Part shown: piece after piece, positions 55,744 to 64,000 of the stretch | Position numbering within the stretch: the first letter of the stretch is position 1 | Layout: each line of letters opens with the position of its first letter | Assembly: GCF_029869925.1 (NCBI RefSeq) | Contig: NZ_CP118605.1 | Span: 1,364,001 to 1,428,000, forward strand | DNA from: Microbulbifer bruguierae | GTDB lineage: Bacteria > Pseudomonadota > Gammaproteobacteria > Pseudomonadales > Cellvibrionaceae | Direction: 5' to 3' | DNA: 64,000 nucleotides | Translations under genes and position numbers: made by a program | Notes under the pieces: model-generated | Database searches by the model: none | The model's input: the letters and a program-made list of their open reading frames with translations, nothing else | What the model was told of the DNA's origin: nothing

Positions 55744-57660
55744 TCAGCGGTTGAGTTCCAGCAGCAGGGCATTCAGGCGGCGCACATAGTCGGCGGGATC
55801 CGCCAGCTGATTGCCGGCAGCCAGGTTGGCCTGATCCAGCAGGATGTTGGTGAGATCCGCGAAGCGGTCCTCGTCCTGCTCCTGATCCAGTCGCTGCACC
55901 AGCGGGTGACCGGGATTCAGCTCAAAGATGGGCTTGGCATCCGGCAACTTCTGTCCCGCCTGCTCGAGGATACGGCGCATCTGCAGACCCATATCCTGCT
56001 CGCTGGCGACCAGACAGGCTGGGGAATCCACCAGGCGGGTAGTCGCGCGCACATCCTCAACGCGCTCCGCCAGTACTTCCTTCACCCGCTCTACCAGGGC
56101 GCCGGACTCCTTCTCGACCTTCTCACGCTCGGCCTTGTCGTCGTCGTTCTCGGCATCACCCAGGTCCAGCGCGCCCTTGGCCACATCCTGGAACTGCTTG
56201 CCATCAAATTCGTGCATATGACCAACGAACCACTCGTCCACCTGGTCGGTGAGCAGCAGCACCTCGATCCCCTTCTTGCGGAAGACTTCGAGATAAGGGG
56301 AGGACTTGGCGGTGGCAAAGTTGTCCGCACACACATAATAGATGTGCTTCTGCCCGTCCTTCATGCGGCCGACATAATCCTCCAGAGACTGGTCCTGTTT
56401 GGCACTGTCGGTATGGGTGGTGGCGAAACGCAGCAACTTGGCGATTTTTTCCTTGTTGCTGAAATCTTCCGCCGGACCTTCCTTCAAGACCGTGCCGAAC
56501 AGATCCCAGAACGTCTGATACTGGTCCACGTCCTTCTTCGCCAGCTTGTCGAGCATGTCCAGTACACGCTTGGTCAGCGCACTCTTGATGGCGTCGGTAT
56601 TCTGATCCTTCTGCAGAATCTCCCGGGACACGTTCAGGGGCAGATCGTTGGAGTCCAGCACCCCTTTTACAAAGCGCAGGTACAGCGGCAGGAACTGCTC
56701 GGCGTCGTCCATGATGAAGGTGCGCTGCACGTACAGTTTGAGTCCACGGGCAGCATCGCGCTGGTACAAATCGAAGGGCGCGCGCGCAGGGATATACAGC
56801 AAGCTGGTGTAATCCAGCTTGCCTTCAACACGGTTGTGACTCCAGGTAAGGGGGTCGTCAAAGTCGTGGGAGATGTGTTTGTAGAACTCCTTGTACTCCT
56901 CGGACTTCAGCTCGGAACGCGGACGAGTCCACAGTGCCTGCGCGGCGTTGACCGCCTCAAACTCCGGCGCTTTCGCCGACTCGTCTTCACCCTCTTCACC
57001 AGTAGGCATTGCCTCTTTCAGCATTTCTACCGGAATAGCGATGTGGTCAGAGTATTTCTTGATGATGGAGCGCAGGCGCCAGCTATCGGCAAACTCTTTT
57101 GCCTCATCCTTCAGGTGCAGCACCACGCGGGTACCGCGGCTCGGCCACTCGACACTTTCCACCGAGTAATCCGCTTCGCCATTGCACTCCCAGTGCACGC
57201 CCTGGCTGGCGTCACTACCGGCACGACGGGTAAACACGTCCACCTTGTCGGCGACGATAAAGGCGGAGTAAAAACCGACACCGAACTGGCCAATCAAATG
57301 GGCATCCTTCTTCTGGTCGCCGGTCAGGTTCTGCATGAAACTGGCGGTACCAGAGCGGGCAATGGTACCCAGGTTTTCGATCACCTCGTCGCGGCTCATG
57401 CCGATACCGTTATCGGCGATGGTCAGGGTGCCGGCATCTTTATCGAATTCGATGCGGATACGCAGATCCGGATCTTCCGCCAGCAATTCCGGCTTGGAGA
57501 GGGCTTCAAAACGCAGCTTGTCCGCAGCGTCCGACGCATTGGAAACCAGCTCGCGCAGGAAAATCTCCTTGTTGGAGTAAAGCGAGTGGATCATCAGGTG
57601 AAGCAGCTGCTTGGCCTCGGTCTGGAAGCCGTGTTTTTCTTTATGCGCCTCTACAGTCAT
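55744..57660 (-). CDS. htpG: Chaperone HtpG (bacterial Hsp90)
   Basis: ATP-dependent chaperone dimer. 638 residues. The GHKL ATPase domain has [19 protein letters not shown], the [11 protein letters not shown] loop and [18 protein letters not shown]; the middle domain has the SREILQKD catalytic-loop region, and the C-terminal dimerisation domain ends near residue 638. The start is ATG 57660 ([12 protein letters not shown]) after GGGGAG; the longer frame runs through the promoter. A heat-shock type promoter is visible upstream. Confidence 0.97.
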   Translation of the reverse strand: MTVEAHKEKHGFQTEAKQLLHLMIHSLYSNKEIFLRELVSNASDAADKLRFEALSKPELLAEDPDLRIRIEFDKDAGTLTIADNGIGMSRDEVIENLGTIARSGTASFMQNLTGDQKKDAHLIGQFGVGFYSAFIVADKVDVFTRRAGSDASQGVHWECNGEADYSVESVEWPSRGTRVVLHLKDEAKEFADSWRLRSIIKKYSDHIAIPVEMLKEAMPTGEEGEDESAKAPEFEAVNAAQALWTRPRSELKSEEYKEFYKHISHDFDDPLTWSHNRVEGKLDYTSLLYIPARAPFDLYQRDAARGLKLYVQRTFIMDDAEQFLPLYLRFVKGVLDSNDLPLNVSREILQKDQNTDAIKSALTKRVLDMLDKLAKKDVDQYQTFWDLFGTVLKEGPAEDFSNKEKIAKLLRFATTHTDSAKQDQSLEDYVGRMKDGQKHIYYVCADNFATAKSSPYLEVFRKKGIEVLLLTDQVDEWFVGHMHEFDGKQFQDVAKGALDLGDAENDDDKAEREKVEKESGALVERVKEVLAERVEDVRATTRLVDSPACLVASEQDMGLQMRRILEQAGQKLPDAKPIFELNPGHPLVQRLDQEQDEDRFADLTNILLDQANLAAGNQLADPADYVRRLNALLLELNR

Positions 57661-57713
57661 GAATCTGTTCTCCCCTGTATCTGGTCGATAGCTAAAACGC
57701 AAACAGACTTCCA

Positions 57714-57741
57714 ATATTGGGCCGAGCCCGATCAATTCAAG
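57714..57741 (-). promoter_or_regulatory. Sigma-32 heat-shock promoter of htpG
   Basis: On the minus strand CTTGAAT (57735-57741), a 13-bp spacer and CCCAATAT (57714-57721). The RpoH consensus is CTTGAAA, 11-16 bp, CCCCATnT, so each box has one mismatch. Transcription would start about 45-50 bp before the ATG. The gene identity and promoter type support each other. Confidence 0.87.
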
Positions 57742-57924
57742 CGCAGACACTGTCGAGGAGCCGGGAAAAACCGGCAACAAGGTTAAATTCCGCAGATAAC
57801 GCAGGGATATGCAGCGCAGGAAAAAGCGCTGCAAGAGGAGCCGGGAGAAGAAAGGTCCCAAGAAACAGGACAGACAGAGCAGAAGGTGTAGAGCACCAAG
57901 GGGAGGAGGCTCAGCCCCTCCCGG

Positions 57925-59178
57925 TCACTTTTTGGCCGCAGCGGCAATGGCCTGTACCAGCTGGCCCCGGCCGGTGATATCGGCGATGAAATTGCCGGTC
58001 AGATCGGAAATCACCCGCGATTCAGCGTTCATCAATATGACGATGCCCACCTTGCGCTTCTCGGAATAGGCAATCGCCGCGCGGAACCCCGCCACCCAGC
58101 CACCATGGAAAATAATCCGGTCATCCCCCACGGTGTAAAGCCGCCAGCCAAGGCCGTAGCCCGCGTGGTCGATATAATCGCGCCAGATACGGTGCCGCAT
58201 ATGGCGGCGGGTCTCCACCCGCTCGGTGGTGACATCCTCGATCACGGCATGAGACAGCACTTCCGGGTAGTAGCCCATCTGCGCCTTCAGCCACTGGGCC
58301 ATGTCGCTGATACTGGCATTCACCCCCGCGGCCGGTGCCGCCAGGTAATACTCCTTCTCAACCTTTACCGGACGCCAGCCCTTGCCTGTCTGCACATGGG
58401 GCGCGGCGCGGTTGCTGGTTGCCATAAAGCTTTCCCAGCCGAGGGAGGCATCCTCCATGTTCAGGGGGGCAAAGAAGCGCTCTTTCAATTGCCGACCGTA
58501 GGGCACACCGGTCGCCTTCTGGATAACGTCTTCGATCAGGCTGAACAGCACATTCTGGTAGCCGTAGCACTTGCCAGGCGTGCAGTAGGGGTCGATGGTG
58601 GAAAACATCGGCAGAATTTTCGACAGAGGCCGATTGTCTTCCAGATAATTGTCATAGGCATTCGGGGGCAGGCCGGAAGAGTGACTCAACAGATGCTGCA
58701 CCTGCAGCTGCATGGACAGCGCCGGAGTCTTGAAAGTGAGCTCCGGCACATAGCGCACCACCTTGTCGCCCCAGCTGAACTTCTGCTCGTGCTCGAGCCC
58801 CGCCGCCATACTGGCGGCAAAGGTCTTGGACACTGAAGCCAGGCGGAACACGGTATGAGAGGTGACCTTTTCGTGCTTGCCCTTCACCCGCACGCCATAG
58901 GTGTCCATCGCCACGACCTGGTCGTGGTCGACGATGACATACGCCGCACCCGGAATTCCCTGCTGCTCCAGCAGCTGGCGAAAATAGCGATCAAATTCCT
59001 TGGCGCTGGCATCGACACTCTTGCTGATTACCTTGCCGCCGTCGCGAATGCTTTTTCCGATGCGCTCCGAACCGCCGGTATCCGCCACTGCTGCACTGCC
59101 GAGCAGCAGCGCTGCCGAAACTGCCAGAACCAGTCCGGAAATCCTGCTGCGAATACTGTTGGAAAAACCTTGAATCAC
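57925..59178 (-). CDS. Serine beta-lactamase-fold hydrolase (class C/EstB-like)
   Basis: 417 residues with a signal peptide (~1-32), so periplasmic or secreted. The active-site serine motif is S-V-S-K at 115-118 (FRLASVSKTFAAS), the YxN motif Y-Q-N at 207-209, and the third motif HGG in DRIIFHGGWVAGFR. These match class C beta-lactamases, D-aminopeptidases and EstB esterases. An HGG rather than KTG third motif favours esterase or peptidase activity over antibiotic resistance. Substrate unknown. The gene stands alone, minus strand, upstream of htpG. Confidence 0.85.
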   Translation of the reverse strand: MIQGFSNSIRSRISGLVLAVSAALLLGSAAVADTGGSERIGKSIRDGGKVISKSVDASAKEFDRYFRQLLEQQGIPGAAYVIVDHDQVVAMDTYGVRVKGKHEKVTSHTVFRLASVSKTFAASMAAGLEHEQKFSWGDKVVRYVPELTFKTPALSMQLQVQHLLSHSSGLPPNAYDNYLEDNRPLSKILPMFSTIDPYCTPGKCYGYQNVLFSLIEDVIQKATGVPYGRQLKERFFAPLNMEDASLGWESFMATSNRAAPHVQTGKGWRPVKVEKEYYLAAPAAGVNASISDMAQWLKAQMGYYPEVLSHAVIEDVTTERVETRRHMRHRIWRDYIDHAGYGLGWRLYTVGDDRIIFHGGWVAGFRAAIAYSEKRKVGIVILMNAESRVISDLTGNFIADITGRGQLVQAIAAAAKK

Positions 59179-59577
59179 CGTAAAAACACCATGGGTCGCA
59201 CTTCAGACTGCCGCGACAGGGCTTCGCCATTCCCGCACCGCACTATAGCGGAAACCGGGTAAAGCGAGCGCCAGTTCTCTGCCGGGAACCTGTTAATAAG
59301 ACTAGCAGGCCGGGCAAAAATCCCTGGTTCGGGCGCGCAAATTTACCGGCCACACGGTCAGGCAACGCCTGGCCTTGCGGTTTCACTCCCGGAACATTCG
59401 GAACTCCATGAGAGAAGGTCCCTTCGCGACGAGAGCTGCCACATTGTAATAAAACTGGAACGAACGCGCACATTAGCCGCCCACATCCAGGCTCCGTTTT
59501 TCAGGCATAAAAAAACCGCCTTACGGCGGTTTTTCGCGCTGAGGACGCAGGACTGCGCCCTCACTACCGAAGCAAAC
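59179..59577. other. 399-bp region between the hydrolase and peroxiredoxin genes
   Basis: Contains the peroxiredoxin terminator at its right end (59511-59534) and should contain the promoter of the beta-lactamase-fold gene at its left, though I see no clear -35/-10 pair. Short minus-strand frames here have no convincing start signal or family similarity. Confidence 0.4.
59511..59534 (-). terminator. Rho-independent terminator of the peroxiredoxin gene
   Basis: AAAAACCGCC, loop TTAC, GGCGGTTTTT. On the minus strand the stem is followed by a T-run (TTTTTTT counting the arm). It lies 44 bp past the peroxiredoxin stop. Confidence 0.92.
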
Positions 59578-60180
59578 TTACAGCTTGCCGGAGTTCTCGC
59601 TCAGGTAAGCAGCAACGCCTTCCGGAGAAGCGTTCATGCCTTTGTCACCTTCCTGCCAGCCAGCCGGGCAAACTTCACCGTGCTCCTGGTGGAACGCCAG
59701 CGCGTCTACCATGCGCAGCATTTCGTCAACGTTACGGCCCAGCGGCAGATCGTTAACGACCTGGTGACGTACAACGCCTTCTTCGTCGATCAGGAAAGAA
59801 CCACGGAAAGCAACGCCGCCTTCAGACTCAACGTCGTAGGCCTGGCAGATTTCGTGCTTAACGTCAGCAACCAGAGTGTACTTAACCGGGCCAATGCCGC
59901 CATCGTTGATAGCGGTGTTACGCCATGCGTTGTGGGAGAACTGGGAGTCGATGGAAACACCGATTACCTCAACGCCACGCTTCTGGAACTCTTCGAAGCG
60001 GTGATCAAAAGCGATCAGCTCGGAAGGACATACAAAGGTGAAGTCCAGCGGGTAGAAGAAGATAACCGCTTTCTTGCCCTTGATGGCTTCTGCCAGGGTG
60101 AAAGTGTCAACGATTTCGCCACTACCCAGAACAGCAGCTGCAGTGAAATCAGGAGCGGGCTTGCCTACTAATACGGCCAT
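59578..60180 (-). CDS. Typical 2-Cys peroxiredoxin (AhpC/Prx1 type)
   Basis: Cytoplasmic peroxidase reducing hydrogen and organic peroxides. 200 residues; peroxidatic Cys51 in YPLDFTFVCPSELIAF and resolving Cys171 in EHGEVCPAGWQEG, with the catalytic Arg in SFLIDEEGVVRH context upstream. The GGLGPVKYTL-like stretch (here GGIGPVKYTLVAD) marks the sensitive Prx1/AhpC type. GAGG precedes the ATG. It is divergent from the bfd gene, with about 365 bp between starts. Confidence 0.94.
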   Translation of the reverse strand: MAVLVGKPAPDFTAAAVLGSGEIVDTFTLAEAIKGKKAVIFFYPLDFTFVCPSELIAFDHRFEEFQKRGVEVIGVSIDSQFSHNAWRNTAINDGGIGPVKYTLVADVKHEICQAYDVESEGGVAFRGSFLIDEEGVVRHQVVNDLPLGRNVDEMLRMVDALAFHQEHGEVCPAGWQEGDKGMNASPEGVAAYLSENSGKL

Positions 60181-60545
60181 GAGAACCTCCTCAACGGATT
60201 TGATAATTTATAGTGGAAACGGTCAATTTATAACCAGCGGCTATAGATTGATAAAAGTTTGATAGGGGGCCGCTATGATACACAGCGCCTTATGGCAGTC
60301 CCATTAAATTTTTATATAAAGGCGATAGAAGCCACGACAGAAGTCGCCAGGCACACTGTGCATTTCCCGATTCACTCCGCCGCGAAGCAGCTGACCAACA
60401 GGTCCCAAATAGCACTACTGGCGCCATCACCACTGGCTAGACTAATTACTGAACGGTCGAATAATCTTATTGACACTTATTCTCATTACCAATAAGATCC
60501 TCTGCACGTTCAATTTCAGTCTGTTTTTGCGCCAGGTTTCCCGCA
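60181..60545. other. 365-bp divergent control region between peroxiredoxin and bfd
   Basis: Contains ATAG-N7-CTAT (60262-60276), a half match to the OxyR consensus (ATAGN7CTATN7ATAGN7CTAT), 82 bp before the peroxiredoxin start, and the Fur-overlapped bfd promoter at 60470-60498. Between them (about 60290-60460) no gene or structure is evident. Confidence 0.45.
60470..60498 (+). promoter_or_regulatory. bfd promoter overlapped by a Fur box
   Basis: TTGACA (60470-60475), a 17-bp spacer and TAAGAT (60493-60498) form a good sigma-70 promoter ending about 48 bp before bfd. The 19-bp stretch 60472-60490 matches the Fur consensus GATAATGATAATCATTATC at 14 of 19 positions on the reverse strand, covering the -35 and spacer. 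Fur binding here would repress bfd when iron is plentiful. Confidence 0.75.
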
Positions 60546-60758
60546 ATGTACATATGTATCTGTAAAGGTATCACCGACAGCCAGATCAAAGAGGCCGTAT
60601 ACGACGGCTCTACCTCGGTAAAGGCTTTGCGTCGCCATCTGGGCGTATCTTCCCAGTGCGGCCGCTGTGCCGAGCTGACCCAGGAGATCATCGACGAAAC
60701 CATGGCCGGCGGCGTTATGGCCACCGCCAACAGCGCCCTGTTCTATTCCGCCGGCTGA
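60546..60758 (+). CDS. bfd: Bacterioferritin-associated ferredoxin
   Basis: 70-residue 2Fe-2S protein that donates electrons to bacterioferritin haem to release stored iron. Cluster cysteines are Cys4, Cys6, Cys38 and Cys41 (MYICICKG and SSQCGRCAEL), the Bfd spacing. The start is ATG 60546. Its partner bfr lies about 1.9 kb downstream on the same strand, separated by a DUF2254 gene. Confidence 0.95.
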   Translation: MYICICKGITDSQIKEAVYDGSTSVKALRRHLGVSSQCGRCAELTQEIIDETMAGGVMATANSALFYSAG

Positions 60759-60781
60759 TCCGCCCGGACTGAACCCCGCCA

Positions 60782-60808
60782 CGGGCGCCATTTCCTTTTC
60801 GGCGCCCG
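60782..60808 (+). terminator. Hairpin after bfd
   Basis: CGGGCGCC and GGCGCCCG form an eight-pair stem with an 11-base loop, 24 bp past the bfd stop. No T-run follows. Confidence 0.45.
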
Positions 60809-61024
60809 GGGAATCCCTGCCCATCACGGGCACCTCCGACCCACCCTAATCTCATCGCCCCGCTAGCCAGTTCGCCCACCGTGGTCGACAGCACCATTCT
60901 GCTTCGTCATCACCCAAATCCTCCGTATCCCCCAAGCCTTCGTATCTCAAGAACGCCTCGGCCGCCGCAGAGCCACAGGCCCTGACCTATCTTTAATGGC
61001 ATCGCCCATAGCCCCGGATAGTTT

Positions 61025-62353
61025 ATGAAACAGCGGCTGCTGCACCTGTCCGAACGTCTGCGCGCCAGCTTCTGGCTGGTGCCGGCAGTAATGATGGCAG
61101 CCGCCATTTTACTGGCTCACGGATTGCTGCTGCTTGATCAGCACCTGACCGTGGATCACCTTCCCGGCTTGCGCTGGCTGAAACTGCGCGACCCGGAGAG
61201 CGCGCGCGCCCTGCTCTCGATCATCGCCGGCAGCACCATTACCGTGGCCGGCACCGTCTTTTCCATTACCACCGTGGCGCTGACCCTGGCCGCCAACCAG
61301 TTCGGCCCCCACCTGGTGCGCAATTTTATCCGCGACCGCGGCACCCAGATTTCCCTGGGTATTTTCCTCTCTACCTTTGTATACGCCCTGATGGTTATGC
61401 GCGGCATCCAGAGCAGCCAGATTAACGGCAGCGAAGGAAACCAGAGCCTGGCAGTGAGCATGGCACTGCTGCTGACACTGCTCTGTATCGCCTACCTGAT
61501 TTATTTCATTCACAACGTGGCTCAGTCCATCCAGGTGGACAACATCACCTTTCACATCAATCGGGAATTCCGCAGTGCCCTGCAGCAGATCTATCCAACC
61601 GAAGAAAGCCGCGACCCGCGCAACAGCCGTGTTGACATTCGCGACCTCAATCTCGGTGACGACTACTTGTGGGTAAACACCCGCAGTAGCGGCTATGTGC
61701 AATTGATCGACCGGGAAAAGCTGCGGCGATGGGCCACGGATAACGATTGCTGTATCCACCTCGAATGTCACCCCGGCACCTTTCTCAATCACTGGAGTGG
61801 CATGGCCCGCGTGTTTGATCCCCCACGCACCATCGATAGCGAGACAATCGCCGAGGCAGTGCGCAGTGCCATCACCGTCGGCGCCCAACCCACCGCAGAA
61901 CAGGACATCATCTTTTCCATTCGCCAGCTCGCCCAGATTGCCGTGCGCGCGCTCTCCCCCGGAATCAACGACCCCTTCACCGCCTACTCCTGTATCGATC
62001 GCTTGATCGATGGTATCGGTGTAGTGCTGCAACGCCCGCCACTGCCCAACTGCTTTCACGACCACCAGCAGCGCCTGCGCCTGGTAACCACCGAACTGGA
62101 CTTCGCCGATGTACTGGCCGCGGCACTGGATGAAATACGCGAGTACGGCAGCCAAAGCGCCGTGGTGCTGCACCACCTGCTGGATGCACTGCAGCAACTG
62201 GCGGAAATCTGCAGCCGCGAGGAAGACAGGCGCGCACTGAAATACTGTGTCGAACGCCTGGCGGAAGACTGTGAAAAACAGATCGACGACAAATACGACA
62301 CCACAACCATCCAGAAAAAAATCAATCACCTGCGCACCCAGCTCCTGCCCTAG
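61025..62353 (+). CDS. DUF2254 membrane protein
   Basis: 442 residues with four predicted membrane helices (about 15-37, 62-85, 111-130 and 148-168) and a large cytoplasmic C-terminal region. ARALLSIIAGSTITVAGTVF and FSITTVALTLAANQFGPHLV are typical DUF2254 motifs, as are LSPGINDPFTAYSCIDRL and AVRALS further on. Function unknown. It stands between bfd and bfr, but nothing in the sequence links it to iron. Confidence 0.82.
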   Translation: MKQRLLHLSERLRASFWLVPAVMMAAAILLAHGLLLLDQHLTVDHLPGLRWLKLRDPESARALLSIIAGSTITVAGTVFSITTVALTLAANQFGPHLVRNFIRDRGTQISLGIFLSTFVYALMVMRGIQSSQINGSEGNQSLAVSMALLLTLLCIAYLIYFIHNVAQSIQVDNITFHINREFRSALQQIYPTEESRDPRNSRVDIRDLNLGDDYLWVNTRSSGYVQLIDREKLRRWATDNDCCIHLECHPGTFLNHWSGMARVFDPPRTIDSETIAEAVRSAITVGAQPTAEQDIIFSIRQLAQIAVRALSPGINDPFTAYSCIDRLIDGIGVVLQRPPLPNCFHDHQQRLRLVTTELDFADVLAAALDEIREYGSQSAVVLHHLLDALQQLAEICSREEDRRALKYCVERLAEDCEKQIDDKYDTTTIQKKINHLRTQLLP

Positions 62354-62663
62354 CGCCTTCCGTAATGGAAACCCATATTCGCCACGCGCCCACAAACAAT
62401 CTAAACGGCAATTATTCGCATTGATTTTTTCTGCCGTTTTCCAATTAATTTTCGTGCTTTTTCCCTGCACGTTCCGCGAAAATCGGCGCTTGACTTGCCA
62501 AACCCTGCAACGCAAACTCACCCGCAAAGCCGTAGCGACCCTACAATTCGTGAGAGAAAAATGGGGTTCGGAAATCCGCAAGGATTTACCCCTATATCAT
62601 TCGGTGCGCGCTTAGGATTTCTATGATTAATAAAACGTCCTTTCAGGACACAAGGAGATAGCA
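62354..62663. other. 310-bp region upstream of bfr
   Basis: A/T-richer than its surroundings. A weak Fur-box-like stretch (62407-62425, 11 of 19 matches) and a TATGAT that could serve as a -10 about 40 bp before bfr are visible, but no good -35. I would not call a promoter with confidence. Confidence 0.35.
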
Positions 62664-63146
62664 ATGAAAGGCGATCCCAAGGTTATCGAACATTTGAACA
62701 AGGCACTGGGCAATGAGCTAATCGCCATCAACCAGTATTTCCTGCACTCGCGTATGTTCAAAGACTGGGGCCTGAAGGAACTGGCAGACAAGGAATACCA
62801 CGAGTCCATCGACGAAATGAAACACGCCGACTGGCTGATCGAGCGGATTCTGTTTCTCGAGGGCATTCCCAACCTGCAACACTTGGGCAAGCTGCTGATC
62901 GGTGAAAACACCGAGGAAATGCTCAAGTGCGATCTCAAGCTGGAGCAGAAAGCCATTCCCGACCTGCGCGATGGCATCGCTTACTGCGAATCCGTGCGCG
63001 ACTACGGCAGTCGCGAACTGCTGGAGAAAATTCTCGAGTCTGAAGAAGAGCACGTGGACTGGCTGGAAACCCAGCTGGGCCTGATCGACAAGGTCGGCCT
63101 GCAGAATTACCTGCAAACCCAGATGGCCCGCGCTTCCGAAGAGTAA
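62664..63146 (+). CDS. bfr: Bacterioferritin, haem-binding
   Basis: 160-residue subunit of the 24-mer iron store. The dinuclear ferroxidase ligands are all in place: Glu18, Glu51, His54, Glu94, Glu127 and His130. The haem-ligand Met52 is present (DEMKHADWL), so this is a true haem bacterioferritin that can accept electrons from Bfd. Start ATG 62664 after AAGGAG. Confidence 0.96.
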   Translation: MKGDPKVIEHLNKALGNELIAINQYFLHSRMFKDWGLKELADKEYHESIDEMKHADWLIERILFLEGIPNLQHLGKLLIGENTEEMLKCDLKLEQKAIPDLRDGIAYCESVRDYGSRELLEKILESEEEHVDWLETQLGLIDKVGLQNYLQTQMARASEE

Positions 63147-63160
63147 ACGTACTACCCATC

Positions 63161-63190
63161 TTGTAGGAGCCTGCTTGCAGGCGCCTACAA
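63161..63190. repeat. REP-like palindrome after bfr
   Basis: TTGTAGGAGCCTGC and GCAGGCGCCTACAA form a 14-bp stem with one mismatch and a TT loop, 15 bp past the bfr stop. The GTAGGAGCCTGCTTGCAGGC wording is that of the dispersed intergenic REP sequences of pseudomonads and relatives. Confidence 0.75.
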
Positions 63191-63211
63191 CAAAGTTGGG
63201 GAGAAAAGGCC

Positions 63212-63253
63212 GGGCACAAAAAAACCGCGAAATTTCGCGGTTTTTTTGTGCCC
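63212..63253. terminator. Bidirectional terminator, 42-bp perfect palindrome
   Basis: GGGCACAAAAAAACCGCGAA pairs with its exact complement; the A7 and T7 runs flank the CCGCG stem on both sides, so bfr on the plus strand and grxD on the minus strand can share it. Confidence 0.94.
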
Positions 63254-63283
63254 CCAGAAACCTGATCCGGGTAACAGCAACGA

Positions 63284-63616
63284 TTACTCGCCCTGCTCGG
63301 CTCCCTTGGTCGCTTCTTCAATCAACGTCTTCAGTTCGCCGCTCTCATACATCTCCATGATGATGTCGCAACCGCCGATCAGCTCGCCCTTGACCCACAG
63401 CTGCGGGAAGGTCGGCCAGTTGGCGTACTTCGGCAGTTCCTGACGGATATCCGGGTTTGCCAGAATGTCCACATAGGCAAATCGCTGGCCACAGGCCATG
63501 ATCGCCTGGGATGCGCGCATGGAAAAACCACACTGGGGCGCATTGGGGCTGCCCTTCATATAAAGCAGAATGTCGTTGTCGGCGATCTGCTGTTTGATGT
63601 TCTCCAGAGTATCCAT
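63284..63616 (-). CDS. grxD: Monothiol glutaredoxin, Grx4 type
   Basis: 110-residue iron-sulfur-cluster-binding glutaredoxin. The CGFS active site is in GSPNAPQCGFSMRA, and WPTFPQLWVKGELIGGCDI supplies the cis-Pro and glutathione-binding GG motif. Grx4 proteins carry or sense 2Fe-2S clusters with BolA partners. The start is ATG 63616 (MDTLENIK); the GTG frame to 63832 is not supported. It converges with bfr and is divergent from the argD-like gene. Confidence 0.95.
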   Translation of the reverse strand: MDTLENIKQQIADNDILLYMKGSPNAPQCGFSMRASQAIMACGQRFAYVDILANPDIRQELPKYANWPTFPQLWVKGELIGGCDIIMEMYESGELKTLIEEATKGAEQGE

Positions 63617-63851
63617 AGTGGAAGCAAACCTCGGGTTGGAAAATTTGCGGCCACGGGCGGGGCCCGAAGCCGATCGATCACGGGAAAGCGCGCATTGTAC
63701 CTGATTCCCTCCAGCGCGCACGCCCCGCTGGTGCCGTCGCCTCGCTGTGCTAGTATTGCCGGCTTCCCGGGGAATTCGCGGCAAAATAACGCGCCAAGCG
63801 CATTTTCTGCGGCTCCCCTTTTTGTGGCCCACCTACAGAGGAGATAGCAAA

Positions 63852-64000
63852 GTGGCCAATCCCGCACTGATGCAAAACTACGGTAACAGAACCCTGACCC
63901 TGGTCAGAGGTGAAGGCAATTACGTGTGGGACGATGCAGACCGACGCTATCTCGACGCTCTCTCCGGAATTGCCGTGTGCGGCCTCGGACACTGCCACCC
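63852..64000 (+). CDS. argD: ArgD-like acetylornithine/succinylornithine aminotransferase, partial
   Basis: A frame opens with GTG at 63852 behind GGAGATAGC and runs off the window end after about 50 codons. The visible peptide reads [15 protein letters not shown], then [20 protein letters not shown] and [13 protein letters not shown]. This is the start of class-III PLP aminotransferases such as ArgD/AstC, which transaminate N-acetylornithine or succinylornithine. The PLP lysine lies outside the window. Confidence 0.85.
   Translation, partial: MANPALMQNYGNRTLTLVRGEGNYVWDDADRRYLDALSGIAVCGLGHCH

Noticed and set aside
55624..57786. 720-codon open frame antisense to htpG
   Set aside because: Covers htpG and its promoter entirely; peptide has no recognisable domain and the htpG reading is certain.
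57925..59178. Antibiotic-resistance beta-lactamase
   Set aside because: SxxK and YxN are present, but the third motif is HGG, as in esterases and peptidases of the fold; resistance cannot be claimed.
62407..62425. Fur box upstream of bfr
   Set aside because: Only 11 of 19 positions match and there is no good promoter overlapping it; too weak to list as a site.
61109..62581. 490-codon open frame antisense to the DUF2254 gene
   Set aside because: Shadow frame; the plus-strand protein has coherent membrane helices and family motifs.

Overview
The window is a gene-dense piece of chromosome of roughly 58-60% G+C from a gammaproteobacterium. Gene content and order resemble Pseudomonas-like core regions: asd-usg-fimV-truA-trpF-trpB-trpA-accD-folC-dedD-cvpA-purF-metZ beside leuC-leuD-leuB with a divergent LysR gene, and arsC-wrbA-DUF2069. 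The serine-rich linker in a secreted amylase, a TIGR04219 outer-membrane protein and the glucosylglycerate-type genes point to a marine polysaccharide degrader of the Cellvibrionales (Microbulbifer, Saccharophagus and relatives). That placement is inference; there is no rRNA gene to anchor it. I see no tRNA or rRNA gene, CRISPR array, prophage, transposase or clear pseudogene.

Layout. 1-9.7 kb: an acyl-CoA dehydrogenase; a likely five-gene minus-strand envelope operon (glycine-zipper protein, PepSY protein, PhoP-like regulator, PhoQ-like kinase, polysaccharide deacetylase); a TcyP cystine carrier; a TlpA-like thioredoxin overlapping a YihY membrane protein. 9.8-13.2 kb: arsC, wrbA, DUF2069 and sppA. 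13.6-19.6 kb: a secreted GH13 alpha-amylase with a CBM20, then an HAD sugar-phosphoglycerate phosphatase, a GT81-type glucosyl-3-phosphoglycerate synthase and a GH13_18 phosphorylase, which together look like a make-and-recycle module for the compatible solute glucosylglycerate. 19.6-26.2 kb: an HPP membrane protein, an MFS carrier and the MoxR-DUF58-TgpA trio. 26.3-46.2 kb: a long minus-strand series of biosynthetic and housekeeping genes from metZ to leuC.

46.4-51.8 kb: the LysR regulator, an outer-membrane protein, aroC, prmB, folE and a tautomerase-family gene. 51.8-59.2 kb: alpha/beta hydrolase, sixA, two tandem DUF4389 paralogues, gpsA, htpG with a readable sigma-32 promoter, and a serine beta-lactamase-fold protein. 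59.5-64 kb: an iron and redox neighbourhood with a 2-Cys peroxiredoxin, bfd under a promoter overlapped by a Fur-box-like sequence, a DUF2254 membrane protein, bacterioferritin and monothiol glutaredoxin. The start of an argD-like aminotransferase runs off the end.

The least explained structures are: (i) two copies of a ~105-115 bp intergenic palindromic element whose stems differ between copies but keep pairing; (ii) six in-frame 21-bp repeats in the N-terminus of the PhoQ-like kinase; (iii) a Glu where TrpA normally has its catalytic Asp; and (iv) the glucosylglycerate cluster.
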